From an uncultured Geobacter sp. (GTDB taxonomy: Bacteria > Desulfobacterota > Desulfuromonadia > Geobacterales > CAIOGM01): a stretch of 64,000 nucleotides of DNA. A program made the translations under genes and the position numbers. Shown here piece after piece: positions 1 to 8,042 of this stretch (positions are counted from its first letter, which is position 1; each line of letters opens with the position of its first letter). Location of the stretch: contig CAIUWK010000102.1 of assembly GCA_903902855.1 (NCBI GenBank), positions 1 through 64,000 of the forward strand. The letters run 5' to 3'. The notes under the pieces are model-generated. The model saw only the letters and a program-made list of their open reading frames with translations, had not been told where the DNA came from and did no database searches.

Positions 1-101
1 CGATACCATACGAAGCGAAGTTGACGCCTGGCAAACAGCCAGGAACAACCAAATTAAAAATATTGACTGGCAGTTCACAACTGACAAAGCCAGAATCAAA
101 C

Positions 102-584
102 TTAAGAGACTGTATCCGAAGTTTTAAGCGGGACGGAGTAGTAGGCTGTTGCCACATAGTCAGGGTTCACCAGTTGCCGCATGCAGATGTCTTTTGCCGC
201 AGCCAGTGTCATGGGACGCTCAGCCACCATCTCAGTGGTCGCTTTGCCAAAGTCAAAGGGGATTCGCGTCCGTGCCACCTTGGGTGCAGTAACTTCGGTC
301 GCGCTCAGGGATACCTGTTTCTTGGGAGGTTCTGTGGGGGTCGGGAGGGGTTCTGCTGCCGGTTCAATCAGCTTCGTGGCTGCAATCTCGGTCAGCCTCT
401 GTTCCATCGAATTCAGGTGGTCAATATAGGCAGGCTTGCACTCGTCAGCCACGCCGCACGTATCGCAATCGCACTTGCCGCCATGCTCATGCCCAAAGCA
501 GGGCAGAGACTTCAGAGCCATCTCTTCGGAGGCCAGCTTCTCCTCCAGTGTTGCAATCATCACTTCCATCGCGCTTAGTGCCAT
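102..584 (-). CDS. Hypothetical protein of integrated element
   Basis: No family recognised. The 160-residue product begins MALSAMEV. This start is preferred over the in-frame ATG at 605 because an AGGAGG ribosome site (593-598) sits 8 bases before it. Residues 1-30 look helical. A cysteine/histidine cluster follows (C-x6-H-x2-H-x3-C-x-C-x2-C-x5-C), which could bind a metal. A proline-rich linker leads to a C-terminal segment of about 60 residues. It is the most distal minus-strand gene visible in the element and has its own operator-controlled promoter at 628-656, so it belongs to the repressor regulon. Function unknown. Confidence 0.6.
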   Translation of the reverse strand: MALSAMEVMIATLEEKLASEEMALKSLPCFGHEHGGKCDCDTCGVADECKPAYIDHLNSMEQRLTEIAATKLIEPAAEPLPTPTEPPKKQVSLSATEVTAPKVARTRIPFDFGKATTEMVAERPMTLAAAKDICMRQLVNPDYVATAYYSVPLKTSDTVS

Positions 585-627
585 CGTTCCATCCTCCTTA
601 TTCATTCGTTAATTGCCTTACGCCTAA

Positions 628-656
628 ACTCTACACTAACCACTTAATGGTGTCAA
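628..656 (-). promoter_or_regulatory. Sigma70 promoter with palindromic operator in spacer
   Basis: Read on the minus strand: TTGACA (651-656), 17-base spacer, TAGAGT (628-633). The spacer holds the operator CATTAAGTGGTTAGTG (634-649), an inverted repeat CAYTAA-N4-TTARTG. A bound repressor would block polymerase. It drives the 102-584 gene with a leader of roughly 35 bases. The -35, operator and -10 are identical in the copies at 2503 and 4611. Confidence 0.8.
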
Positions 657-1327
657 TGGTCAAAAACAAACATAGACCTGATTTTTTCTTTAAGATAATA
701 AACGCTTCTTGGAGTTAAATCATACACTTCTGCTATAGCTCTATTCATGGCGTTACTATTGTTATTCATAGCATTACCTGAAAGCTGCCTAAATCTATTA
801 ATTACGGGGTCTGATGGTCGGCACATCTCACGAAATACAATGGCTGTTCTCTCGTCCATCAGTCCTATTGCTACATTAACTGAATCATTGACTTCCGCTT
901 CTCCGCTCAAGTCAAAATCTGACAACAGGGTGCCGACGTAGTCAGGTTCGTCCAGAGGGTCAAACTCATCATGGACAGTGCTGTCGTCGGAATGGCGGTG
1001 CTCGTCAAAACTCACCTTCGGATGCTGCCACTTCTTTGCTTCATAGGTCTTGATGGTCTTGACTCGGTTGTCAAACGCCTTGTAAATGTAGGTTCCGAAT
1101 TGTGCCGTCGCAGTCGGGGTCGTTGCCACCGCCACGAACCTGTTCAGGGCCTGTGCGTAGACTACGCCGAACTCTCCGACCAACTCTTCGAGTTCCACGC
1201 TGAATCCCTGTTTTGTCATCTTGTTCCAGAAGTGCCAAGCATAGCTGCGTATCACGGACATCGGTTCGTCGCTCATTTTGGCTTCTGGGGCATCTTTTGA
1301 GGGTCGTACTTGTGCTGGCATGCTCAT
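653..1327 (-). CDS. Divergent sigma-70-like protein (putative)
   Basis: The product is about 224 residues if translation starts at the ATG at 1327, which has a GGAG 8 bases upstream; an in-frame ATG lies at 1345. The central part (F-G-T-Y-I-Y-K-A-F-D-N-R) resembles the region-2 helix of phage-type sigma factors. The last 45 residues (AIAEVYDLTPRSVYYLKEKI) resemble a region-4 helix-turn-helix. Between them is an acidic stretch. If correct, it could direct transcription of other element genes. The similarity is weak and read by eye, so a structural or DNA-binding role of another type is possible. It lies between operator-controlled units, and its 3' end overlaps the -35 region of the next promoter. 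Confidence 0.4.
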   Translation of the reverse strand: MSMPAQVRPSKDAPEAKMSDEPMSVIRSYAWHFWNKMTKQGFSVELEELVGEFGVVYAQALNRFVAVATTPTATAQFGTYIYKAFDNRVKTIKTYEAKKWQHPKVSFDEHRHSDDSTVHDEFDPLDEPDYVGTLLSDFDLSGEAEVNDSVNVAIGLMDERTAIVFREMCRPSDPVINRFRQLSGNAMNNNSNAMNRAIAEVYDLTPRSVYYLKEKIRSMFVFDH

Positions 1328-1367
1328 TGACCTGTCTCCCGTCATAGCTCAAAGTATGCACATTCAG

Positions 1368-1383
1368 TGCTTAGTGGTTATCG
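1368..1383. promoter_or_regulatory. Degenerate copy of the element operator
   Basis: TGCTTAGTGGTTATCG matches the core AGTGGTTA of the operator found at 634, 2509, 4617, 4709 and 6467, but only about 10 of 16 positions agree. It lies upstream of the sigma-like gene. No convincing -10/-35 pair was found around it. Confidence 0.3.
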
Positions 1384-1391
1384 TGGATAAC

Positions 1392-2462
1392 TCAAACACC
1401 TCCCCAAACCCGCTGTACCAGCTCCGCTACCACGGCCCTGTCGTCTTCGTTCAGCTTGTTCAGAAATCCGACCCTGTAGGCGGTCTTCACGTCGCCAAAG
1501 TCAACCAGCTTCTTCGCTACGTTTACCACCGTCCTTGTGGACATCGTCGCCACCATATCGCCCTTTTTGAAAGCGTCACGAACCAACTTTGCGACTTCAG
1601 TCAGGTTGCTCAGCAGGGTAGCATCGTCAATGCCAACCTTCGCCGTCACAATCTTGGTCTCGGCATGCTTCGTGGGGTAGTCAACCACCTCAACCATCGT
1701 AAACCTGTCAAGTGTCGCAAAGTTCTGGACTTGCGTTCCGGCGTACAGGCCCGTTGCATCGCCCTGGCCAATCGTATTCGCCGTCGCAAACAACCGGCAG
1801 TAGGGGTGCGGTTCAATCACCTCACCCGTCTCGGTAATAGTCAGCGCCCCGCCTTCCATCACCGGTTGCATCGCCAGCGCCACACCGGGGTTCATCGCGT
1901 CCCATTCATCTTGCAGGATTATACAACCCTCCCGCATCCCTGTCGGAATCAGCCCATACTGGAACACCGTCTTGCCGTCAATCAGCTTCCACTGGCCAAT
2001 CAGGTCGGAACGCGTCAGGTCGTTGTCGTAGTTAATCCGAATCAGCGGCCAGTTCAGCCTTGCTGCAACCTGCATATACATCGTTGACTTACCACTGCCA
2101 GTGGGTCCGGTCAGCAGCACCTTCTCGTTACGGTCAACGAAGCCTTTCAGCACCACGCGGAGCAGTTCCTTGTCAAAAACGTAGTCAGGGTCAATCTTCG
2201 GGACACGTGCGCTCACTTTGGTAAAGCCAGGGACAGTCTTGATTTTGCCAAGGTCAACGCCAAAGGTTTTCTTCACGTCGTAGTCAACCAGCGAGTTGTC
2301 AGATTCAGCCGCCAGCAGTTCCTCACCGGCCTCACTGACCAGCCTCGCTTCGGGGCCGTATGTCTTGGTGTAGGTAACAGGGGTCAGGTTGTGTTCGTTC
2401 AACAGGTGGGGAGCAAGGAAGTGTGCCTCAAAGCCACATACTGAGCAGGTTACTTTTTTCAT
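1392..2462 (-). CDS. MoxR/CobS-type AAA ATPase with N-terminal zinc finger
   Basis: This 356-residue protein begins with a Ros/MucR-like finger, C-x2-C-x9-H-x4-H, in the first 25 residues. An AAA+ ATPase core follows: Walker A GPTGSGKST near residue 118, Walker B-like ILQDEWDAM near 183, and a sensor-like ATAN. The closest family is the CobS/MoxR ATPases, which act with a VWA partner to remodel a substrate protein. The neighbour at 2586-4574 is exactly such a partner. Phage genomes often carry these as 'CobS' and 'CobT' without making cobalamin, so a cobaltochelatase role is unlikely here. The start has GGAGG about 8 bases upstream and its own operator-bearing promoter. Confidence 0.8.
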   Translation of the reverse strand: MKKVTCSVCGFEAHFLAPHLLNEHNLTPVTYTKTYGPEARLVSEAGEELLAAESDNSLVDYDVKKTFGVDLGKIKTVPGFTKVSARVPKIDPDYVFDKELLRVVLKGFVDRNEKVLLTGPTGSGKSTMYMQVAARLNWPLIRINYDNDLTRSDLIGQWKLIDGKTVFQYGLIPTGMREGCIILQDEWDAMNPGVALAMQPVMEGGALTITETGEVIEPHPYCRLFATANTIGQGDATGLYAGTQVQNFATLDRFTMVEVVDYPTKHAETKIVTAKVGIDDATLLSNLTEVAKLVRDAFKKGDMVATMSTRTVVNVAKKLVDFGDVKTAYRVGFLNKLNEDDRAVVAELVQRVWGGV

Positions 2463-2502
2463 CGTTCGTTCCTCCGTTCGTTCAGTTTGTTCCTACACCA
2501 AA

Positions 2503-2531
2503 ACTCTACACTAACCACTTAATGGTGTCAA
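2503..2531 (-). promoter_or_regulatory. Sigma70 promoter with palindromic operator in spacer
   Basis: Minus strand TTGACA (2526-2531), 17-base spacer, TAGAGT (2503-2508), with the operator at 2509-2524. The 29-base unit is identical to that at 628-656. It drives the AAA ATPase gene. Confidence 0.8.
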
Positions 2532-2585
2532 TAGCCAAAGTTTTGATATTTTATATCGTTGCAACATACTGAATCATAGGAGCTA

Positions 2586-4574
2586 TCATGCAACCGCCAG
2601 GACTTCTTTCAAACCGTTCAGTAACTCCTTGGCAAGGTTCGTCGGCTCGCCGTTCACGGAGATGTTCCTGGGGTAGTAGTCACGCACGTTCGCCCCGCAA
2701 AGGCCAATGCCGACCACTTCAACGCCACGCCTCATAATCTGGGGCACCAATCGTTTCAGATACTGAGCGCCCTTCAGGGTGTCACCCATATTGCAGACAA
2801 TTCCGTCAGTCAGCACAAACAGAACCTTGCGCTGGGCCTTCTGTACTGACAAACGCTCGTAGGCCACCTTCACGCTGTCAGGGTCGCAGTTCTCTGACAA
2901 CCTGCACATTGAGTAGTTAGAGATACGCCGCTTCACCAGATTGCTGTACTGGTCTTTGAAGCTCTTGAACACGTAGGTCTGCAATCCCTCAATCCTGCCG
3001 TATCCGCCGCCCCTTCTCAGTTCTCCGGGGATTGGGCCACGTGTCGTGTAGCCCAACACTTCCGTTTTGACTCCTGTCAGGTTCAACCCCTCAAGGAATG
3101 CCACCACGGACTTCATCGCCGCCTCAATCCTTTTGCCGCTCATGCTTCCAGAGAAGTCTACCAAGAAGGTTATGGCTGTGTCACGGTCACGGCTCATCAA
3201 TTTTTCTTTGTAGATGGTCGTGGCACCCGTCGGCACCTTGTGTAGGGCTCTCCCGTTTATCTTGCCGTCCTCACGGTCATTGACCCATCTGCTCTGTGTT
3301 CGCGTCAGGAACATCTGTCCCATCCTCGTCGCCGCAGCGTTCAAGCCGCAAAGGCTCTTCTTCATGCCGTTGAAGACCTTCGCATCACGTGCCGGTTCGA
3401 CCTCAGTCACTCTGTCGTACATGGTGCTGGCAACCATGTACTCGCCGTCGGAGAGCGCCGTGTCATGGGCATCGCTGAGATTGTCACGCATCATCTCGCC
3501 GAGGTCTTCGAGGCTTTCAGCGTCAGCGTACAGTTCAGTTGGAACCTCGCTCCGCTCACCGTCACAACCATTGTCGGCGTTGTCACCGCCGCCATGCTCA
3601 TTGCCACCACGTTCAGCGCTCAGGCTTGCATCGCCCTTGCCATCGCCGCCTTCACCTGAATCCTTGCTTTCAGCGCCTTCATCAGACTCTTCATCGCCAC
3701 CCGCTTCGCCATCAGAGCCATCAGCTTCATCGTCGCCGTCGGAACCCGTGCCGGAATCCCCCGACTCATCGCCCTCACATTCTGGCTCGTTGCCTTCGCC
3801 GTCCGGTCCCTCTTCACCGTCATCTGTCTTGCTATTTTCACCGTCATCCTTCTTGCGGTCTTCCGTCTCTTTCTCGGAACCGCCCTTGCCACCTGTTTCG
3901 TCAGTGGACTCTTCCTTCGATTTGTCCTTTGATTTCTTCTTCGTGTCGCTCTTGCCCTTGCTCTTCGGCTCAGGTTGCTTTTTCTTCGGGTTGCCATGCT
4001 CATCAAGCCCCAGGATGTCCAGTGCCAGCGCCAGCACATCCCATGTAGAGGTGCATGCCGCTATTCTGCTCCAGATGTCAGTTCCGAAGGTTATTTCACA
4101 CTCGGCCTTGTAATCGACGCCCAGGTCAATGCCCATGACCTGTTGGCGTCCTTCAAGGGTCAGTTGCAAAAACTTGTTTACCTTGCTACCGCTCCTCTTG
4201 GCAGCATCAGCAATTTCTGTCGCCAGCATGCCAATCGTCGCTTGCAGGTTGTCCCTGCACCCTGCGTACAATTTCGACATCTCATGTTCAACACGGATGT
4301 CCTCAATAGCGTTGGTCACGTTCTTGACCATTTCGCCATTGGGCATTGCCCGGATTTTCGCTATCACCGGCTCAAACACGGAGAATTTTATGTGCCCCGT
4401 TTCGTGGTCGCTGTAGCCTTTGGTCTTCAAAATAAGTTCGGGAGATACTTCTTCGGGGAGGACTGGGAGGACAATTGTTTTGCCGTCAGTGTAGGCTGTT
4501 CCGCCTTGGAATACCACATTGATGCCATGTCTGGCGGTCAGTGCATTTGCAACTTTTGCTAGTGTCTCTCGCAT
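2586..4574 (-). CDS. CobT-like VWA-domain protein with HExxH motif
   Basis: The 662-residue protein has three parts. Residues 1-190 carry HETGH at 57-61 and the later IEDIRVEHE signature, as in the zinc-peptidase-like N-terminal region of CobT-type proteins. Residues about 195-345 are a low-complexity, strongly charged linker rich in K, D, E, S and G. The C-terminal 220 residues are a von Willebrand A domain with the MIDAS motif DFSGS near 472 and a TDG metal-binding motif further on. It should form a MoxR-VWA pair with the ATPase at 1392-2462, coupling ATP hydrolysis to remodelling or metal insertion. Substrate unknown. The intact HExxH makes proteolysis conceivable but unproven. Confidence 0.75.
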   Translation of the reverse strand: MRETLAKVANALTARHGINVVFQGGTAYTDGKTIVLPVLPEEVSPELILKTKGYSDHETGHIKFSVFEPVIAKIRAMPNGEMVKNVTNAIEDIRVEHEMSKLYAGCRDNLQATIGMLATEIADAAKRSGSKVNKFLQLTLEGRQQVMGIDLGVDYKAECEITFGTDIWSRIAACTSTWDVLALALDILGLDEHGNPKKKQPEPKSKGKSDTKKKSKDKSKEESTDETGGKGGSEKETEDRKKDDGENSKTDDGEEGPDGEGNEPECEGDESGDSGTGSDGDDEADGSDGEAGGDEESDEGAESKDSGEGGDGKGDASLSAERGGNEHGGGDNADNGCDGERSEVPTELYADAESLEDLGEMMRDNLSDAHDTALSDGEYMVASTMYDRVTEVEPARDAKVFNGMKKSLCGLNAAATRMGQMFLTRTQSRWVNDREDGKINGRALHKVPTGATTIYKEKLMSRDRDTAITFLVDFSGSMSGKRIEAAMKSVVAFLEGLNLTGVKTEVLGYTTRGPIPGELRRGGGYGRIEGLQTYVFKSFKDQYSNLVKRRISNYSMCRLSENCDPDSVKVAYERLSVQKAQRKVLFVLTDGIVCNMGDTLKGAQYLKRLVPQIMRRGVEVVGIGLCGANVRDYYPRNISVNGEPTNLAKELLNGLKEVLAVA

Positions 4575-4610
4575 CTTAAATCCTTTCGTATCGTTGTTTG
4601 TTACACCAAA

Positions 4611-4639
4611 ACTCTACACTAACCACTTAATGGTGTCAA
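4611..4639 (-). promoter_or_regulatory. Sigma70 promoter with palindromic operator in spacer
   Basis: Minus strand TTGACA (4634-4639), 17-base spacer, TAGAGT (4611-4616), operator at 4617-4632. It drives the VWA gene and is back to back with the repressor promoter. Confidence 0.8.
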
Positions 4640-4676
4640 GCTATAGTCTTGCACGTTTCGTAAAAAACAAATAAAG

Positions 4677-4724
4677 TTGACACCTTACGACAGGTAGTAT
4701 AAAATGAACATTAAGTGGTTAATC
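4677..4724 (+). promoter_or_regulatory. Repressor promoter with autoregulatory operator
   Basis: TTGACA (4677-4682), 17-base spacer, TAAAAT (4700-4705). The operator copy CATTAAGTGGTTAATC (4709-4724) starts just after the -10 and covers the expected transcription start. This position would let the repressor limit its own transcription. It differs from the other copies, where the operator fills the spacer. Confidence 0.75.
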
Positions 4725-4750
4725 AATAACGGAGATGGGGGGGAGGAGAA

Positions 4751-5122
4751 ATGTCGACCAGTCAAGGCGTCGTGTTCATGCTTGGCGAATTGATGAAGAA
4801 GCACCGTGAGGGGCGGAAAATCAGTCAACGGGATGTAGCAAATAAGTTGAACTACAAGAACATCAACTTCATCTCAATGATTGAGAAGGGTGCTACCAAC
4901 ATCCCCCTCAACAGGGCTAATGACTTTGTCAAGGCGTACGAACTGCCGGAGTTCTTTGAGTTAGTCATTATCAAGGAGCGACATGCCGACTGTTGGACCG
5001 GGATAAACAGGGCGTTAATCAACAATTACAGCAGAAAGTTTACTCAGCACCTCAAAGACGTCAACGAAGAGGTGGATACGAAATATAACGATATGCTTAG
5101 AGAATATGGAATCAGCCAATAG
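4751..5122 (+). CDS. Xre/HTH_3-family repressor
   Basis: The 123-residue protein has an N-terminal helix-turn-helix of the Cro/C1 type: RKISQRDVANKLNYKN then ISMIEKG, residues about 20-48. The rest is helical and may mediate dimerisation. GGAGGAG directly upstream supports the ATG at 4751. It is the only clear DNA-binding regulator in the element and is divergent from the operator-controlled VWA gene. It therefore probably binds the CAYTAA-N4-TTARTG sites and keeps the element quiet. No LexA-type autoprotease domain is seen, so induction is probably not by RecA-stimulated self-cleavage. Its 3' end overlaps the primase gene by 11 bases. Confidence 0.8.
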   Translation: MSTSQGVVFMLGELMKKHREGRKISQRDVANKLNYKNINFISMIEKGATNIPLNRANDFVKAYELPEFFELVIIKERHADCWTGINRALINNYSRKFTQHLKDVNEEVDTKYNDMLREYGISQ

Positions 5123-6077
5123 CCGATAATATTTTGTCTGACCAGCAGTAGGGTTTTGCTTCAAGGAGGGCGTTCGCAAGGGCGCCCTTTGTTAGTTCAT
5201 CAGCGTCATTCCCGCCCAGCCAAACAATCCTGATATCAAACAGATGCCCGAAGCGCTCGCAGAACTCATACTTCTGCTTGGCAGCATCGTCATCCCAGGC
5301 CATAAACAGGACTTTGGGGTTGATGGCCCGTAGTATTTCAACCTGCGGTTCGCTGACCTTCTTACCGAAAGTTGCCACCACATTCCTGACGCCTGCCTGC
5401 CACCATCCCAGCGCATCGAAAACGCCCTCGCAGACCACCATATAATCGGGACGGAAGGTAATGGTGTCGGAGTTGTAGAGATACTCAGCGCCCTTGAACC
5501 CTGCTGGGAACAGGTAGCGCACTTTGGAGCGCCCCGTGATGTCCCTGCCCTGCCACGAGTCGATTTTGCCGTCGAATCCCTTGATGGGGATGATGATTCT
5601 GTTCTTGGTTCGGTAAATGCGCTCTGAAGTGCCCGGCGTGGCTTCTGAAGGTACGGTGATATCGGCAATGCCATAGCTTAGCCCAAAGTGTTTTATTGCC
5701 TCTGAGCCAATGTGACGTCGCCGCAGATACTCTGTGGCCTCCGCCGATTCCTCGATGTCGGCGGTTTCTGGAAAAACAAGGGCCGGTGTATCGCACCGAC
5801 CCTCGCCTGTCTCTCTCCTGAACCATTCTTGCTCGTCATCGAGCAGTGCCCTTGCCTTTCTGGCGCTCAAACTTTCCGCCGCCATGACCCATTTTATCGG
5901 GCCGAAGAAGGTGCCGCAGTGTTTGCAGTCGCCGAGGCCCGTTTCGGCATTGACGTAGAGCCGTATGTCTGACCGGTCTTCGCCACAGAAAGGGCAGGGG
6001 CCTGATACCTTGAGTTGTCGACCTCCCGAAACTGGGGTCACATGGTGATGCGCCTCAAGGTAGTCGACGAAATTCAT
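5112..6077 (-). CDS. DnaG-like primase (zinc finger plus TOPRIM)
   Basis: The start at 6077 (MNFVDYLEAHHHV) is chosen because GGAG lies 6 bases upstream and the extra upstream residues are not family-like. The 321-residue protein has a CHC2-type zinc ribbon (CPFCGEDRSD, then CKHC about 20 residues later) and a TOPRIM core with VVCEGVFDALGWW and MAWDDDAA. This is a phage-sized primase that lays RNA primers for the neighbouring helicase. It begins just after the end of the 6079-6369 gene, so translation is probably coupled. Transcription is likely from the promoter at 6461-6489. Confidence 0.85.
   Translation of the reverse strand: MNFVDYLEAHHHVTPVSGGRQLKVSGPCPFCGEDRSDIRLYVNAETGLGDCKHCGTFFGPIKWVMAAESLSARKARALLDDEQEWFRRETGEGRCDTPALVFPETADIEESAEATEYLRRRHIGSEAIKHFGLSYGIADITVPSEATPGTSERIYRTKNRIIIPIKGFDGKIDSWQGRDITGRSKVRYLFPAGFKGAEYLYNSDTITFRPDYMVVCEGVFDALGWWQAGVRNVVATFGKKVSEPQVEILRAINPKVLFMAWDDDAAKQKYEFCERFGHLFDIRIVWLGGNDADELTKGALANALLEAKPYCWSDKILSAIG
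5167..5193 (+). terminator. Possible terminator for the repressor gene
   Basis: AGGGCG (5167-5172) and CGCCCT (5183-5188) form a 6-bp stem with a 10-base loop, followed by TTTGTT. It lies 45 bases past the repressor stop and inside the convergent primase coding sequence. Confidence 0.35.
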
Positions 6078-6078
6078 G

Positions 6079-6369
6079 TCATGCTCCGGTGCAGCAGGCG
6101 TGCTCCGGTTCGTTGCCGACCTTCGAGAAATCCCGGTCGAGGTGTCCCGTCCAATCCCGGTGCCAGATGAACATGCTGTAGATGGCATGGTCCACCCAGC
6201 GCCCCTCTTCGGCTGTCCTTTTTAGACCCGACTGAAGTTCCTCCATAGACAAGGTGTCCCAGCCCAATCTCCCCTTCAATGTCATCTCCGACAGTCGCTT
6301 GCTGATGGCAATATTCATCTTGCCGGTTACTGTCAATAGCCGCTCCATCTCCTCCGACTCTTTGCCCAT
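6079..6369 (-). CDS. Small phage-type hypothetical protein
   Basis: The 96-residue protein has an AAGGAG site 8 bases before its ATG. The middle (KGRLGWDTLSMEELQ ... WVDHAIYSMFIW) loosely resembles the helical core of small phage proteins around MazG-like or dNTP diphosphohydrolase N-terminal families, but no catalytic EExxE set is evident. It is the first gene behind the operator promoter at 6461-6489 and lies directly before the primase. A link to nucleotide supply or replication is an inference from position only. Confidence 0.55.
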   Translation of the reverse strand: MGKESEEMERLLTVTGKMNIAISKRLSEMTLKGRLGWDTLSMEELQSGLKRTAEEGRWVDHAIYSMFIWHRDWTGHLDRDFSKVGNEPEHACCTGA

Positions 6370-6460
6370 ACTCCATTCTCCTTGCGGTTGCAGCAGGCGA
6401 CAACAACATTAGACCAGCACCGGATTCGATGCTCCTTCCCGCTCGTCGAGAGGGAGAAAA

Positions 6461-6489
6461 TTTATACACTAACCGCTTATGTTCGTCAA
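6461..6489 (-). promoter_or_regulatory. Sigma70 promoter with variant operator
   Basis: Minus strand TTGACG (6484-6489), 17-base spacer, TATAAA (6461-6466). The spacer carries ACATAAGCGGTTAGTG (6467-6482), 12 of 16 matches to the element operator. It drives the 96-residue gene and the primase. Confidence 0.7.
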
Positions 6490-6531
6490 TGGGGAAAAGC
6501 AGCATATTTCACCTCTTAATAAAAGAAATAT

Positions 6532-7842
6532 TTAACCATCGACTTCCTCCAGTTCACCAAGGAATTCTTTGTAGAACCTCCCGAAATTGTAGGCAGTTTT
6601 TATTTTGAAGGTTGCGCTCTCCATATTCCTGCACTCAGCTAGATGGAGCTTCATCTCTCCCTTCTTCAACTCCCCTTCAGAGGCGCTTAAGGAGATGATT
6701 GCGTCGGCAACCATTATCTTATCCCAGGTGCCAGCGGTGTCCTTTCCTTTAATGATGCTCTTGTCAGAACCGGCTCGATTGACCTGGCTCGCCGTCAATA
6801 TCGGGCAGTCAAAAATGGTGGCCAGGGCACGGAGGTCTTCGTAGATGCTGGCCTGATTTCGGAGTTCATCATCAGTCCATCGGGCGGGGCGCATGATGTC
6901 GGCATAGTCAACCACCACCATGTCAACGGTAGCCCCATCCTCTACTTCCAGTTTACGGAGTTGCCTCTCTATTTCCAGGATGTCGAGCCGCTTTGTTGGG
7001 TACTCGAAGATGAACAGGTTGCCTTCGGGGCGCTTCGCCTTCAGACGTAGGGCCGCCTCCGTCACATACTCTGGCAGCTTCTTGATTTCAATGTCGGCAT
7101 TCATGGCGTCAAGTCGGTCGGTGTAAACCTCGGTGCTGACCTCCAGCGTGAATATCGCCACATTGAAGCCCTGCATCGCAGCCGCATTGCCGAAGTATTG
7201 CAACGCCATCGTTTTCCCGCGCTTCGGTGGGGCCAGAATCACGTAGAGTTCCCGCTTGTACCAGCCGCGTTTCGGGAAGTGGTCATCAAGCCGCTTGATT
7301 CCGGTGCTGATACCAAAGCTCTTGGCTGCGGCTTCAAGTTCACGTCGCCGAGTCCGGTCATTAATCCGCTCATCTGAAAAGTAGCTGTACGCCTTGGTGT
7401 CGCCGGTCAGATTGATGTTGGCGACATCCCGCATCGCCTTCTCGATGGCCTCGAAGTTGTCTTTTGGCAGGTGTTTGCTGACGGCGTCCTCAATGAGACG
7501 TTTCATCTCCCGGTTCTTGATGAAGGTTACGGCACGTTCCGCCACAAAGCGCCAATCAGAGACATCCATCCTGGTCAGTTTCCGGTACTCCTCGACGTAC
7601 AACGTGATGTCGGCTTCTGCGATGACCTTGTGCCGCACCATGTCCTTGATGCCCTCAGTGAAGCCCAGGTGAGACAGTTTCGCTTGGTATTTCAGGTGGA
7701 AGTCTATTGCCAGCTTGCCGATGTTGTGTCTGACCACGCTTTCAAAATATGACGGTTTGAGGTGTCTTGCCACCGATGAGCAGAACTCGCCTGACAATAA
7801 CAGGCACGCTAAAACCTTCCGCTCAAACGTCTCGTCTACCAT
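6532..7842 (-). CDS. DnaB-like replicative helicase
   Basis: The 436-residue protein has a DnaB-type N-terminal helical region (about 1-150) and a RecA-like core: Walker A APPKRGKT near residue 205, Walker B VDMVVVDYAD, and the SQVNRAG motif. This is the five- to six-strand RecA fold of replicative helicases that unwind DNA at the fork. The start has a GGGGGG ribosome site and overlaps the end of the zinc-ribbon gene upstream by 7 bases. With the primase it gives the element its own replication fork module. An accessory or radA-like role is less likely given the primase beside it. Confidence 0.85.
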   Translation of the reverse strand: MVDETFERKVLACLLLSGEFCSSVARHLKPSYFESVVRHNIGKLAIDFHLKYQAKLSHLGFTEGIKDMVRHKVIAEADITLYVEEYRKLTRMDVSDWRFVAERAVTFIKNREMKRLIEDAVSKHLPKDNFEAIEKAMRDVANINLTGDTKAYSYFSDERINDRTRRRELEAAAKSFGISTGIKRLDDHFPKRGWYKRELYVILAPPKRGKTMALQYFGNAAAMQGFNVAIFTLEVSTEVYTDRLDAMNADIEIKKLPEYVTEAALRLKAKRPEGNLFIFEYPTKRLDILEIERQLRKLEVEDGATVDMVVVDYADIMRPARWTDDELRNQASIYEDLRALATIFDCPILTASQVNRAGSDKSIIKGKDTAGTWDKIMVADAIISLSASEGELKKGEMKLHLAECRNMESATFKIKTAYNFGRFYKEFLGELEEVDG

Positions 7843-8042
7843 GTTGCCCCCCTGAGTGGGAACACCATCCTTGAATCCTTGAACGGCATCGTGTCGCCAC
7901 TCCCCCTGTAGCCGATTTCACCTGTTTTGACCGCCACCATCACGTGGCACCTTGGGCAAGTAATGTGTCCCGCTCGTGCGTGTTCGATGTCGGGTAGAAG
8001 CCTTACGCCGCAATCGCATTCAACCGGCTGGGGATAGTACAT
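7836..8042 (-). CDS. Small zinc-ribbon protein
   Basis: The 68-residue protein starts at an ATG with AAGGAG 6 bases upstream. Residues 8-34 contain CDCG and, about 20 residues later, CPRC, a likely four-cysteine zinc ribbon. The remainder is basic and aromatic. It overlaps the genes on both sides and is in the replication block, so a DNA- or RNA-binding accessory role is plausible. No named family. Confidence 0.55.
   Translation of the reverse strand: MYYPQPVECDCGVRLLPDIEHARAGHITCPRCHVMVAVKTGEIGYRGSGDTMPFKDSRMVFPLRGATW

Noticed and set aside
2586-4574. Cobalamin biosynthesis (true CobT)
   Set aside because: No other cobalamin genes are near; the element context and the HExxH/charged-linker form fit phage CobT-like proteins.
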